In this document: piece after piece, positions 36,222-45,018 of the stretch
Position numbering within the stretch: position 1 is the stretch's first letter
How the letters are laid out: the number at the start of each line of letters is the position of its first letter
From: an uncultured Collinsella sp.
GTDB lineage: Bacteria > Actinomycetota > Coriobacteriia > Coriobacteriales > Coriobacteriaceae
Direction: 5' to 3'
DNA length: 64,000 bases
Assembly (NCBI GenBank): GCA_958370785.1
Contig: CATXKN010000002.1
Coordinates: forward strand, 287,402-351,401
Notes under the pieces: generated by a model
What the model was told of the DNA's origin: nothing
Seen by the model: the letters and a program-made list of their open reading frames with translations, nothing else
Database searches by the model: none
Program-made: the position numbers and the translations under genes

Positions 36222-39002
36222 TTGGCGCGCGGATCTGCACAAAACGCCAAAGGCAATAAAGCCAACAACCAACCGGCATCTGCTAAGGGTGCCGGTTCCC
36301 ATCTTCGTGCCAATAAGGGCCACGAGGCCGAGTTCGACGATTTTGAGCCCCTGGTCGAGCCTTCGGCCAACCGCGATATCGCCGGCGTGGTCATTGCCGT
36401 TTTGGCGATTGCGTCCTTCATTGCCGTGATTTCGCCGGCGACCGCACCCGTTACGGCTGCGGTTGCCGGTTTCTACCACCTGGGCTTTGGTCTGGGCGCC
36501 TACGTGCTGCCGATCGTCATTTTGCTGTTTGCCGCCACGCTCTTTTTAGGCGAGGACTCGCCGCTCAACGTGCGCTCTGTCGCGGGCGGCACCGTGGTCT
36601 TTATCGCCGTCGTCTCTATTCTTTCGCTGATGGTGCCGGGTACGAGTGACTCGTGCGACCTTATGTTCACGCCGCTAAACCTGTCCGCCTCGGGTGGCTA
36701 CATCGGTGCGTTTATTGCGAGTACGCTGCAGAATGCCCTGGGTAAGCCTATCGCGATGGTGGTCCTGTTGGGTCTGGCTGTCGTCGGCTTTGTCATCATC
36801 GGCTTTTCGGTGGGCGGCGTTTTGCGCTCTGCCCGCGACCGTGCGGCCGATTTTGCCGAGCGCCGTCGTGCCGACGTCAACGCGAGTCCGTGGGGTGACG
36901 ACGAAGCCCTGTCGGTGCCCGGCGTTGCCCGTCCGCACCTGAGCATTCTTCGTCAGAAGGGATCCGATATGTCCGTGACCACGGTCATGGGCAACGATGC
37001 GGACCCGTTTTTGGACGATGACGATGACGACGAGGATCCGTTTGTCGACGTGTCCGATGTCGTGGAGGCCGAGCGCGCTAAGACGACGCTGCTGCAGCGT
37101 CGTCATGCCAAGAAGGGCAAGAAGGCTCCCAAACTCAATACGAGTGAGCCCGATCCGTCTTGGTCCGAGAGCGAGATTGAGCTTACCGAGGGTGATGACG
37201 AGGACGACGAGTCCCCGCTCGAGACTGCTAAAACCACCTTGCTGCCGCGTCGTCAGGCAAAGCGCGGTCAGGTGACCGGCCAGCTTTCGATGGAGGACGA
37301 TCCGGACAAGGTCGACGAGTCCGAACCGCCGTTTGCCGTGAATCCCGTCTCGGCCGCCCCTCAAATTCCTGATTTCCTCAAGCATCCCAAGGTTGCCGAT
37401 GCGGCTGTCGCGGGCGCTGCCGAGGCGTCTACTTCGAGCGATGGGGGAGCGGACATTGCCCCCGCGGATAACGAGGGCGAAGAAGAGGACGGTCTTAAGC
37501 TTCCGCCGCTCGAAATCCTGCATGCAAACCCTCAGTCCGCTTCTGCCGCGTCGTCGGACAAGGAACTGGAACAGACCGCCGAGTCGTTGCAGTCCACGCT
37601 GCTAGAGTTTGGCCGTAGCGCTCGCGTCGTCGGCTGGATTGCCGGTCCCACGGTGACGACCTTTAAGCTGCAGCCCGGCGAGGGCGAGCGCGTGAGCAAG
37701 ATTTCGAGCCTTGAGGACGACATCGCGCTGTCGCTTGCTGCTCAGTCCGTGCGTATCTTTGCGCCGATTCCCGGCACCTCGCTCGTGGGTATCGAGATTC
37801 CCAATCGCAAGCGTCAGAACGTCAACTTGGGCGACGTACTGCCCTATGTTAAGGGCGGTCCGCTTGAGCTTGCCATCGGCCGCGATGCAGAGGGCACGCC
37901 GGTCGTCGCCGACCTCGCCAAGATGCCCCACCTGCTGATTGCCGGTACCACGGGTTCCGGTAAGTCGGTCATGATCAACTCCATCATCACGACCCTGCTC
38001 ATGCGCGCGCTCCCCGAGGACGTTCGCTTGATCATGGTCGACCCCAAGCGCGTCGAGCTCGCAGGATATAACGGCCTGCCGCATCTTTACGTGCCCGTAG
38101 TGACCGAGCCCAAGCAGGCCGCGAGTGCCTTGCAGTGGGCGGTGTCCGAGATGGAGCGCCGCCTGAAGGTCTTCGAGCGTCTGAACGTGCGCAAGATCTC
38201 GACCTATAACGAAAAGCAGGCCGCCGGCGAGTTTGAGCATTACGATAACCCGCCGCAAAAGATGCCCTACCTGGTCATCATCATCGACGAGCTTTCGGAC
38301 CTGATGATGGTTGCCGGCAAGGATGTCGAGGCGTCGATTGTGCGTATCGCCCAGCTGGGCCGTGCCGCCGGTATCCACCTTATCGTGGCGACTCAGCGTC
38401 CGAGCTCTAACGTGGTGACGGGTCTCATCAAGGCAAACATTACCAACCGTATCGCCTTCAACGTCGCAACGGGCATCGACTCCCGCGTCATCATCGACCA
38501 GATGGGTGCCGAAAAGCTTACCGGCTTGGGCGACATGCTGTTCTCAAAGGTCGACTGGGGCAAGCCCCGCCGTATCCAGGGCTGCTTTGTTTCGGATGAC
38601 GAAATCAACGAGATTGTCGAGTTCGTCAAGTCGCAAAGCGAGCCCGACTACCATGAGGAAATCCTGTCGGCTGTGGCACCTGCCTCCATGTCCATGGCAG
38701 GTGGCGGCGGCATCGTGCGCACCGGCGTTGCCGAGCCTCAGGACGACGATCCACTTATCTGGGAAGCCGCTCATATTGTGGTGGAATCGCAGCTGGGCTC
38801 CACATCTGGCCTGCAGCGCCGCCTGAAGGTTGGCTATGCGCGCGCCGGGCGTATTATGGACATGCTGGAAGAAAAGGGTGTCGTCGGACCGCCAGACGGT
38901 TCCAAGCCGCGCGAGGTCCTGCTGGATGAAGAAGGCCTTGCCGCGCTGGAATCCGTCGACGCCGAGATAGCACGTGAAGATCGTGAGTTTGGAGGATTCT
39001 GA
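36222..39002 (+). CDS. ftsK: DNA translocase FtsK/SpoIIIE
   Basis: Septum-bound motor that pumps chromosome ends apart before division. 926 residues: four or five membrane helices at about 50-205, a long acidic linker (about 220-450, including an Asp run near residue 262), the alpha-beta motor with Walker A GTTGSGKS and Walker B VIIIDELSDL, and a C-terminal winged-helix gamma domain (LQRRLKVGYARAGRIMD) that reads KOPS-type sites. The start is TTG 36222, 5 bases after GGAGGT. TGATG overlap with the next gene. Confidence 0.95.
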   Translation: MARGSAQNAKGNKANNQPASAKGAGSHLRANKGHEAEFDDFEPLVEPSANRDIAGVVIAVLAIASFIAVISPATAPVTAAVAGFYHLGFGLGAYVLPIVILLFAATLFLGEDSPLNVRSVAGGTVVFIAVVSILSLMVPGTSDSCDLMFTPLNLSASGGYIGAFIASTLQNALGKPIAMVVLLGLAVVGFVIIGFSVGGVLRSARDRAADFAERRRADVNASPWGDDEALSVPGVARPHLSILRQKGSDMSVTTVMGNDADPFLDDDDDDEDPFVDVSDVVEAERAKTTLLQRRHAKKGKKAPKLNTSEPDPSWSESEIELTEGDDEDDESPLETAKTTLLPRRQAKRGQVTGQLSMEDDPDKVDESEPPFAVNPVSAAPQIPDFLKHPKVADAAVAGAAEASTSSDGGADIAPADNEGEEEDGLKLPPLEILHANPQSASAASSDKELEQTAESLQSTLLEFGRSARVVGWIAGPTVTTFKLQPGEGERVSKISSLEDDIALSLAAQSVRIFAPIPGTSLVGIEIPNRKRQNVNLGDVLPYVKGGPLELAIGRDAEGTPVVADLAKMPHLLIAGTTGSGKSVMINSIITTLLMRALPEDVRLIMVDPKRVELAGYNGLPHLYVPVVTEPKQAASALQWAVSEMERRLKVFERLNVRKISTYNEKQAAGEFEHYDNPPQKMPYLVIIIDELSDLMMVAGKDVEASIVRIAQLGRAAGIHLIVATQRPSSNVVTGLIKANITNRIAFNVATGIDSRVIIDQMGAEKLTGLGDMLFSKVDWGKPRRIQGCFVSDDEINEIVEFVKSQSEPDYHEEILSAVAPASMSMAGGGGIVRTGVAEPQDDDPLIWEAAHIVVESQLGSTSGLQRRLKVGYARAGRIMDMLEEKGVVGPPDGSKPREVLLDEEGLAALESVDAEIAREDREFGGF

Positions 39003-40513
39003 TGGCTGCACGCTTTGGTGACATGCTGCTCGAGCAGCGTCGCCGAATGGGCCTTTCCATTCAGCAGGTCGCCAACACCATCAAAATCAGGCCGCAGATC
39101 ATCGAGTTTTTCGAGAATGGCAATTTTGCATCGATGCCTCCGCGCGGCTATGCGCAGGGCATGATTTCGAGTTATGCGCGCTTTTTGGGCCTCAATCCGC
39201 GGGAGGTCGTCAACGCTTATTTTGACGATCTGATGGCATATGAGCGCGAGACGTCGCAGCAGGGCGGTCGTTTTCAGGACGCCGCAGGCTACGTCAATTC
39301 GCGCTCCTCGGTTGACAACGGCCGCTTCCTGATGGTTCAGGGCGGGCGTTCGACGCGTTATGGCCAGCGCCCTCAGCAGGCTGGTTATGTTACCGAGACG
39401 GGCTCGAGCGAGGAGATTCGTTCCCAGCGCGACCGTTTTCGCAGCACGCCGGCACCCGAGGAGCGCGCACTCCCCGCTGCTCGCGGTGTCGCACGAGACC
39501 CTCGTGCCGGCTACGGCGATGGCGGTTATTCCGATCGCGGGTACCGTGGCGTTTCTTCCGGTCGTCCGCGCGGCGGCTATGCAGACGCCGATACTACGCA
39601 GGTGACGCCTCGCCTTCGATCCCAGTCGCAGACCTTTAGCCAGCGCTCCTCAGCGCCTCGTTCGGGCCAGCGCAACTACCAGGGTCGCGGCGAGCTCGCC
39701 CCCCGCTCGGGCCAGCGCAATATGCAGCGCCAGGGTAGCTATCGCGGTCGTTCCGACAATAACCGCGGTCGCATGCCCCAAGGCGCTGGTCGCGGTGGTT
39801 CCAATCGTGGACGCGGCGGTGGGCGTGCCCCCCAGAACAACGGTCTCGATCCTCGTATCGTTTACGCCGGTATCGGTGCCGTGGCGCTGCTGCTGATCGT
39901 GCTCATCGTGGTGCTCCTGCGTGGCTGCGGCTCCTCGGCGCCCGAGACGACGCCCGATACGCCCGTTGCCACCAAGACAACGACTAAGAAGTCTTCCAAG
40001 AAGACCGAATCCGTCGATGAGGATGAAGATACTGATGAGACGACGGACGAGTCGACCGATTCGGACGCCGACAAGACGACGGCCAAGAAGGAGGAGAACG
40101 AGGTCACAAAGGTCAAGATCTCCGTTGCCAAGGGTAAGACTGCTTGGATTGAGGTCAAGGTTGATGGCAAGTCGGTCTATGGCGCCCAGGCGACCGGCCC
40201 CTTTGAGCAGGAATACACGCCCGAGTCCTCGATCGAGATCACCACGTCCAAGCCTTCGGATGTCACCGTTACCAAGAACGGCGAAAAGGTCCGCTACGAC
40301 ACTAAGACGTCGGGCGTGGCACGCGTGACCATTACCGTTCCCAAGAAGGAGACGACCGAGTCCAAGGACGGCGAGAGCTCCGACGGCACCGATGGCACCG
40401 AAAGTACCGACGGAACCGATGGAACCGACGCCCAGTCCACGGACGGCACCGATACCGCCACCGACGGTCAAACGATGACCGATTCCACCGATTATTCGTA
40501 CGACAGCTACTAA
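39002..40513 (+). CDS. RodZ-like protein with Arg/Gly-rich linker and Asp-Gly-Thr tail
   Basis: 503 residues. The N-terminal HTH (about 1-70, LLEQRRRMGLSIQQVANTIK) matches the HTH_25 of RodZ, which ties MreB to the membrane in rods. A long low-complexity linker rich in Arg, Gly, Ser and Gln follows (about 80-280), then one membrane helix (AVALLLIVLIVVLL, near 300), a Ser/Thr/Asp/Lys-rich stretch, a DUF4115-like beta domain (about 365-445) and a tail of repeated DGT/STDGTDG units. Family RodZ proteins are usually 250-350 residues. No mreB is in the window. The role in shape or division is inferred. Confidence 0.8.
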   Translation: MAARFGDMLLEQRRRMGLSIQQVANTIKIRPQIIEFFENGNFASMPPRGYAQGMISSYARFLGLNPREVVNAYFDDLMAYERETSQQGGRFQDAAGYVNSRSSVDNGRFLMVQGGRSTRYGQRPQQAGYVTETGSSEEIRSQRDRFRSTPAPEERALPAARGVARDPRAGYGDGGYSDRGYRGVSSGRPRGGYADADTTQVTPRLRSQSQTFSQRSSAPRSGQRNYQGRGELAPRSGQRNMQRQGSYRGRSDNNRGRMPQGAGRGGSNRGRGGGRAPQNNGLDPRIVYAGIGAVALLLIVLIVVLLRGCGSSAPETTPDTPVATKTTTKKSSKKTESVDEDEDTDETTDESTDSDADKTTAKKEENEVTKVKISVAKGKTAWIEVKVDGKSVYGAQATGPFEQEYTPESSIEITTSKPSDVTVTKNGEKVRYDTKTSGVARVTITVPKKETTESKDGESSDGTDGTESTDGTDGTDAQSTDGTDTATDGQTMTDSTDYSYDSY

Positions 40514-40539
40514 GCCGCTCGTAAGCGAAAGGATTAACC

Positions 40540-41037
40540 ATGGCTAAAGATTCCAGCTTCGACGTCGTGTCCGAGGTCAATATGCAGGAGGTCGACAATG
40601 CCTTCCAGCAGACTACGCGCGAGATTTCCCAGCGCTATGACCTGAAGGACTCCGGCGCCACCATCGAGCTTTCGAAGGGCGACAAGCTCTTTACGATCAA
40701 CGCTCCGGCCGACTTTGTCTCCAAGCAGATCATCGATGTCCTGAGCTCCAAGCTCATCAAGCGCGGCATCGATCTTAAGGCCGTGTCCTGGGATGCGCCT
40801 CAGGCTGCATCAGGCGGCACCGTGCGCGTGCTCGGTCACATCGTCGAGGGTATCGACCAGACGACTGCCAAGAAGATCAATAAGGACATCAAGGATCAGA
40901 AGCTCAAGGTCAAGGTGACGATCGAGGCTGACAAACTGCGTGTTTCCTCTGCTTCCAAGGATGCGCTGCAGACCGTGATCCAGTTCCTGCGCGACCAGGA
41001 CTACGGTCAGCCGCTGCAGTTCACCAACTACCGCTAA
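40540..41037 (+). CDS. YajQ family nucleotide-binding protein
   Basis: 165 residues. The two ferredoxin-like repeats of the YajQ/DUF520 family are clear: SFDVVSEVNMQEVDNAFQQ at the start and DYGQPLQFTNYR at the end. Members bind RNA, tRNA or cyclic-di-GMP depending on species; the role here is unknown. ATG after GAAAGGA. It lies between the RodZ-like gene and rimO on the same strand. Confidence 0.92.
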   Translation: MAKDSSFDVVSEVNMQEVDNAFQQTTREISQRYDLKDSGATIELSKGDKLFTINAPADFVSKQIIDVLSSKLIKRGIDLKAVSWDAPQAASGGTVRVLGHIVEGIDQTTAKKINKDIKDQKLKVKVTIEADKLRVSSASKDALQTVIQFLRDQDYGQPLQFTNYR

Positions 41038-41063
41038 TTCGTTCGAAAGGACCGCTCTCCAAC

Positions 41064-42413
41064 ATGGATACTCCGTTGGGCTCCGTACTCTATATCACCC
41101 TCGGGTGCGCCAAGAACGAGGTCGATACCGACCGTATGCGTTCGCTGCTGACCGCCGCGGGCTACGAGGAGGCATTCGATCCGCAGGATGCCGATATCGC
41201 CATCGTCAATACGTGTTCGTTCCTTGCCTCTGCAACGTCCGAGAGCATCGAGACCACGCTCGAGCTTGCCAACGAGGTGCAGGACGGCGTTCGTTCCTGC
41301 CCGATCGTCATGTGCGGCTGCGTGCCGTCACGCTACGGCGATGACCTGCCCGACGAGCTGCCCGAGGTCGCGGCCTTTGTGAAGGCCGACGAGGAAGACG
41401 GCATCGTCTCTGTTATCGATGACGTTCTGGGTGTTGAACGCGAGATTGCCGCCTATATTCCGCAGGTCAAGCGCACCGTCGAGGGCGCTGTCGCCTACGT
41501 CAAGATCTCCGACGGCTGTAACCGCTTCTGTAGCTTCTGCATGATCCCGTATATCCGTGGTCGTTATCACTCGCGCAATGCCGAGAGCATTATCTCCGAG
41601 GTACGCGACCTGGTCGCCGGTGGTGTGCGCGAGATCGTGCTGATCGGCCAGGACACGGGTATTTGGGGCACCGACTTTGCAGACGAGGACGTCGCCGAGG
41701 GCTCGCCGCGCAATCTGGCGCAGCTGCTGCGTGCCGTCGCCGAGGCCGTGCGCCCGCACAATGTTTGGGTCCGCGTGCTCTATCTGCAGCCCGAGGGCAT
41801 GACCGACGAGCTTATCGAGACGATTCGCGATACGCCCGAGGTACTGCCCTATATCGATATCCCCGTGCAGCACTGCGACGCGCGCATCCTCAAGGCCATG
41901 CGTCGCTCCGGTTCGCGCCAGGAGCTCGAGGATCTGTTCCGCGACCTTCGCGGGCGCATCCCCGGGATCGTGATTCGCTCTACGGCCATGGTCGGCTTCC
42001 CGACCGAGACTGACGACGAGTTCCGCGATCTTATCGACTTTATGGACACCGTCGGCTTTGACTACACGAGCGTCTTTGCCTACTCGCAGGAGGAGGGCAG
42101 CCTAGCCGCCAAGATGGAGGGCCAGGTCGACGAAGATGTTAAGCTCGAGCGCGCCCAGGAGGCCATAGATCTGGCCGAGTCGCTCGGCTTTGCCGCGACT
42201 GCCGCGCACGTGGGTGAGCGCGCCCAGGTGATCGTCGACGGTATCGAGGAGACCGAGGACGGTGCCGAACTCATCGGACATGCCTGGTTCCAGGCGCCCG
42301 ATTCCGATGGTGCGGTGCATCTGGATGCCAGCGAGGCATCTGTGGGCGATATTCTGACGGTCGAGTTTACCGATAGCTTCTGCTACGAGCTTATCGGTCA
42401 TGTTGTGGAGTAG
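41064..42413 (+). CDS. rimO: ribosomal protein S12 methylthiotransferase RimO
   Basis: Radical SAM enzyme that thiomethylates Asp of ribosomal protein S12. 449 residues. LGCAKNEVDT, VNTCSFL and MCGCVPSRY in the N-terminal UPF0004 domain, radical SAM CNRFCSFC, and a C-terminal TRAM domain. LGCAKN is the RimO signature, and the SDGCNRFCSFCMIPYIRG region agrees. One of three methylthiotransferases in the window (with MtaB and MiaB). ATG after GAAAGGA. Confidence 0.94.
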   Translation: MDTPLGSVLYITLGCAKNEVDTDRMRSLLTAAGYEEAFDPQDADIAIVNTCSFLASATSESIETTLELANEVQDGVRSCPIVMCGCVPSRYGDDLPDELPEVAAFVKADEEDGIVSVIDDVLGVEREIAAYIPQVKRTVEGAVAYVKISDGCNRFCSFCMIPYIRGRYHSRNAESIISEVRDLVAGGVREIVLIGQDTGIWGTDFADEDVAEGSPRNLAQLLRAVAEAVRPHNVWVRVLYLQPEGMTDELIETIRDTPEVLPYIDIPVQHCDARILKAMRRSGSRQELEDLFRDLRGRIPGIVIRSTAMVGFPTETDDEFRDLIDFMDTVGFDYTSVFAYSQEEGSLAAKMEGQVDEDVKLERAQEAIDLAESLGFAATAAHVGERAQVIVDGIEETEDGAELIGHAWFQAPDSDGAVHLDASEASVGDILTVEFTDSFCYELIGHVVE

Positions 42414-42422
42414 GAGAGCGTC

Positions 42423-43061
42423 GTGGCTAACGAGAGCAATAAGGAACTGACGAGTGTTTGGACGCCCGCCAACATCGTGACGTGCGTGCGCATCGTCTTT
42501 ATTCCGGTGTTCATGATCGTGTCGGCGCTGTCTCACGTAGGCGTTACCGGTACGGATTTGAGCACCTTCGACGGCCCGCTCGCCGCCGCCGCCTTTATTC
42601 TGTACGTCATCCTGTCGTGCACAGATAAGGTTGATGGCTACCTGGCTCGTTCACGCAACGAGATCACCGACTTCGGTAAGTTCTTGGATCCCATCGCCGA
42701 TAAGTTGCTCGTGTTCTCGGCGCTGCTTCTGTTCTTGGATTTTGGTACCGTAACCGTGTGGTCGGTGTTCATCATCCTGTTCCGCGAGCTGCTGGTGAGT
42801 GCCCTGCGCATGGTCGCGAGTGCGGCCGGTGTTGTCGTTGCGGCCGATAAGCTCGGCAAGTACAAGACCGCGACTACGATGGTTTCCATCTGCGGCTATC
42901 TGTGCGTCTTTGCGATGGCCGGTCTTCAGCTGGGGCCGGTGTCGCTGCTGCTCGGTGTCTATTCGGTGTCGCGCTTCCTGTACGTCATCGCCGTGATTTT
43001 GACCATTGTCTCGGGCGCCCAGTACTTCTGGAACTGTCGCAAGATCGTCTTTTCGGTCTAG
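42423..43061 (+). CDS. pgsA: CDP-diacylglycerol-glycerol-3-phosphate 3-phosphatidyltransferase
   Basis: Integral membrane enzyme making phosphatidylglycerol phosphate. 212 residues with several membrane helices. The CDP-alcohol phosphotransferase motif is complete: D-KVDGYLAR then G-KFLDPIADK (D-x2-DG-x2-AR-x8-G-x3-D-x3-D). NIVTCVRI at the N-terminus is typical of PgsA. GTG start 9 bases after rimO. rimO-pgsA-cinA-recA is a standard Gram-positive order. Confidence 0.92.
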   Translation: MANESNKELTSVWTPANIVTCVRIVFIPVFMIVSALSHVGVTGTDLSTFDGPLAAAAFILYVILSCTDKVDGYLARSRNEITDFGKFLDPIADKLLVFSALLLFLDFGTVTVWSVFIILFRELLVSALRMVASAAGVVVAADKLGKYKTATTMVSICGYLCVFAMAGLQLGPVSLLLGVYSVSRFLYVIAVILTIVSGAQYFWNCRKIVFSV

Positions 43062-43067
43062 GTCCTG

Positions 43068-43604
43068 GTGGGTATGACGGAGTCTTATTTGCAGATTGCC
43101 GCAAACAACGAGGAGCTGGCGCGCGATATTGTTGAGCGCGCGAGTGCCCGTGGTGTGACGGTGTCGACGGCGGAGTCGCTGACGGCGGGCATGATTGCCT
43201 CGACGATTGCCGATATCCCGGGTGCCTCGGCGGTGCTTCGTGGCGGTGCGGTGACCTACTGCGATGAGATCAAACATCGCGTGCTCGGCGTTAAGCAAGA
43301 GACGCTCGACCACTATACCGCGGTGTCGTATCAGACGGCGCGAGAGATGGCTGCCGGTTCGCTGGAGCTGTACCAGAGCGATATTGCCGTGAGCGCGACG
43401 GGCTATGCCGGCCCCGGTGGTGGGACCGAGGACGATCCAGCTGGCACTTTTTATATTGGCTGGGCGTATCGCTCGGCCGATGGGGGAGTGCCGGTCGTGG
43501 ACTCCATTCGTTGTCACTATGAGGGCGATCGTTCGTGTGTCCGTGCCCATGCGGTCGCGGAGGCATTGGGTCGCATTGTCTGCGTGCTCGATTCTATGGA
43601 ATAG
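43068..43604 (+). CDS. CinA C-terminal domain protein (nicotinamide-nucleotide amidase, PncC-like)
   Basis: 178 residues. It contains only the C-terminal CinA domain: AESLTAGMIASTIADIPGAS, GGAVTYCDEIKHRVLGV and the ATGYAGPGGGTEDDPAGTFYIG region cover its active site. Members deamidate nicotinamide mononucleotide. The N-terminal MoCF-like domain of full CinA is absent, as is common. The start is uncertain: GTG 43068 (used) or ATG 43074, neither with a strong ribosome site. It lies just before recA. Confidence 0.9.
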   Translation: MGMTESYLQIAANNEELARDIVERASARGVTVSTAESLTAGMIASTIADIPGASAVLRGGAVTYCDEIKHRVLGVKQETLDHYTAVSYQTAREMAAGSLELYQSDIAVSATGYAGPGGGTEDDPAGTFYIGWAYRSADGGVPVVDSIRCHYEGDRSCVRAHAVAEALGRIVCVLDSME

Positions 43605-43611
43605 ACGTGTT

Positions 43612-43637
43612 TTAAGGGGCCTCCGGGCCCCTTAATT
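43612..43637 (+). terminator. terminator after cinA
   Basis: TTAAGGGGC (43612-43620) pairs with GCCCCTTAA (43627-43635). Only two T follow, so it is a moderate terminator or a processing site. Confidence 0.65.
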
Positions 43638-43730
43638 GTGGAGATAGGGACCTCTGTCGAATTCGCTCTTTGTGCAGGTATTTGGCGTATTCTTCCTCGT
43701 TATGATTTTCTTGATTCGCCTGCGGTCAAG

Positions 43731-43774
43731 TTTTTGGTCAGTTTTTGGTCGGCGTTTGGTTGGGTTTTGGAAAG
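43731..43774 (+). repeat. four 11-bp direct repeats upstream of recA
   Basis: Consecutive 11-base units: TTTTTGGTCAG, TTTTTGGTCGG, CGTTTGGTTGG, GTTTTGGAAAG. The spacing puts the TTTGG blocks on one face of the helix. The first two units resemble 10984-11006 before comEA. Possibly an activator binding array; function not known. Confidence 0.5.
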
Positions 43775-43802
43775 GTCGGCTGCATATGATTTATCTGAAC
43801 GG

Positions 43803-43831
43803 TTGACCACGAACAGCCGTTCGTTTATTAT
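43803..43831 (+). promoter_or_regulatory. recA promoter with a LexA box in the spacer
   Basis: -35 TTGACC (43803-43808), a 17-base spacer, -10 TATTAT (43826-43831). CGAACAGCCGTTCG (43810-43823) fits the Gram-positive LexA box CGAAC-n4-GTTCG exactly and fills the spacer, so LexA binding would block polymerase. LexA is encoded in this window. Confidence 0.88.
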
Positions 43832-43861
43832 CGATGCAGGTTGTTAAGAGGAGGGCTATTC

Positions 43862-45007
43862 ATGGCCAAGAATTCAGGTCCCGTACGTACCGTTCATGCT
43901 CGCACGACGGGTAAAGAGCGCGATGAGATGATCGCCACCACCAAGGCCGAGATCGAGAAGAAATTCGGCCAGGGTTCTATCATGAGGTACGGCGACGGTG
44001 GTCCCGAGCTCGAGGTCGAGGCCATTCCCACGGGCGCCCTGGCCCTCGATGCCGCCCTGGGCATCGGCGGCGTGCCGCGCGGCCGTATCGTCGAGATTTA
44101 CGGTCCCGAGTCCTCCGGTAAGACAACGCTTTCGCTCGAGATTTTGGCAGAGGCCCAGGCTATGGGCGGCGTCGTGGCATTTATTGATGCCGAGCACGCG
44201 CTCGATCCCACGTATGCCGCGCGTATCGGCGTTGACATCGATGAGGTCCTCATTTCCCAGCCCGATACGGGCGAGCAGGCACTCGAGATCGTCGACATGC
44301 TCGTGCGCTCTGGCGCCATCGACGCCATCGTCGTCGACTCTGTCGCCGCTTTGACTCCGCGTGCCGAAATTGAGGGCGAGATCGGCGATACTACGGTCGG
44401 CCTTCAGGCCCGTCTGATGAGCCAGGCGCTCCGTAAGCTCGCCGGCTCGCTTGCCAAATCTAAAACGACCTGCATCTTCATTAACCAGCTGCGCGAGAAG
44501 ATCGGCGTCATGTTCGGCAACCCCGAGACTACGACGGGCGGCCGCGCCCTCAAGTTCTTCTCGTCGGTGCGCATCGATATTCGCCGCATTGACAGCATCA
44601 AGCTCAAGGACGAGGTTATCGGCAATCGTGTGCGCGCCAAGGTAGTTAAGAACAAGGTGGCTGCTCCGTTCCGCTCCGCCGAGTTCGACATCATGTACGG
44701 CACGGGCATCTCTAAGGAGGGCTCGATTCTGGACATGGCCGTCGAGTGCGGTATCTGCAAAAAGATGGGCTCTTGGTTTGCTTACGGTGAGGACAAGCTC
44801 GGTAATGGTCGCGAGGCCGCTAAGGCCTTCCTGCGCGAACACCCCGATTGTGCTGACGAGATCGAGCATAAGGTTCGCCTCGCCTGCGGCCTTGAATTCG
44901 ATGACGATGCTCCGTCCGAGGTCGAGCTGACCGATCAGCCCGAAACCGAAGAGTTCGATGAGCTTTACGCCATCGATGGCTCCGCGATGCTCGATGACGA
45001 CGAGTAG
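43862..45007 (+). CDS. recA: recombinase RecA
   Basis: Strand-exchange protein that also triggers LexA self-cleavage. 381 residues. Walker A GPESSGKTT at 81-89, Walker B AIVVDSVAAL, the L2 loop region GNPETTTGGRALKF and an acidic C-terminus. The N-terminus has about 18 residues more than E. coli RecA before the DEMI segment. ATG 43862 follows AAGAGGAGGG; the upstream in-frame TTG is not needed. SOS-controlled by the promoter above. recX follows. Confidence 0.97.
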   Translation: MAKNSGPVRTVHARTTGKERDEMIATTKAEIEKKFGQGSIMRYGDGGPELEVEAIPTGALALDAALGIGGVPRGRIVEIYGPESSGKTTLSLEILAEAQAMGGVVAFIDAEHALDPTYAARIGVDIDEVLISQPDTGEQALEIVDMLVRSGAIDAIVVDSVAALTPRAEIEGEIGDTTVGLQARLMSQALRKLAGSLAKSKTTCIFINQLREKIGVMFGNPETTTGGRALKFFSSVRIDIRRIDSIKLKDEVIGNRVRAKVVKNKVAAPFRSAEFDIMYGTGISKEGSILDMAVECGICKKMGSWFAYGEDKLGNGREAAKAFLREHPDCADEIEHKVRLACGLEFDDDAPSEVELTDQPETEEFDELYAIDGSAMLDDDE

Positions 45008-45018
45008 CGGATACCCTC

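Noticed and set aside
40380..40480. A tandem nucleotide repeat (gacggcaccgat units) as a regulatory repeat
   Set aside because: It encodes the in-frame DGT-rich tail of the RodZ-like protein and needs no separate explanation.
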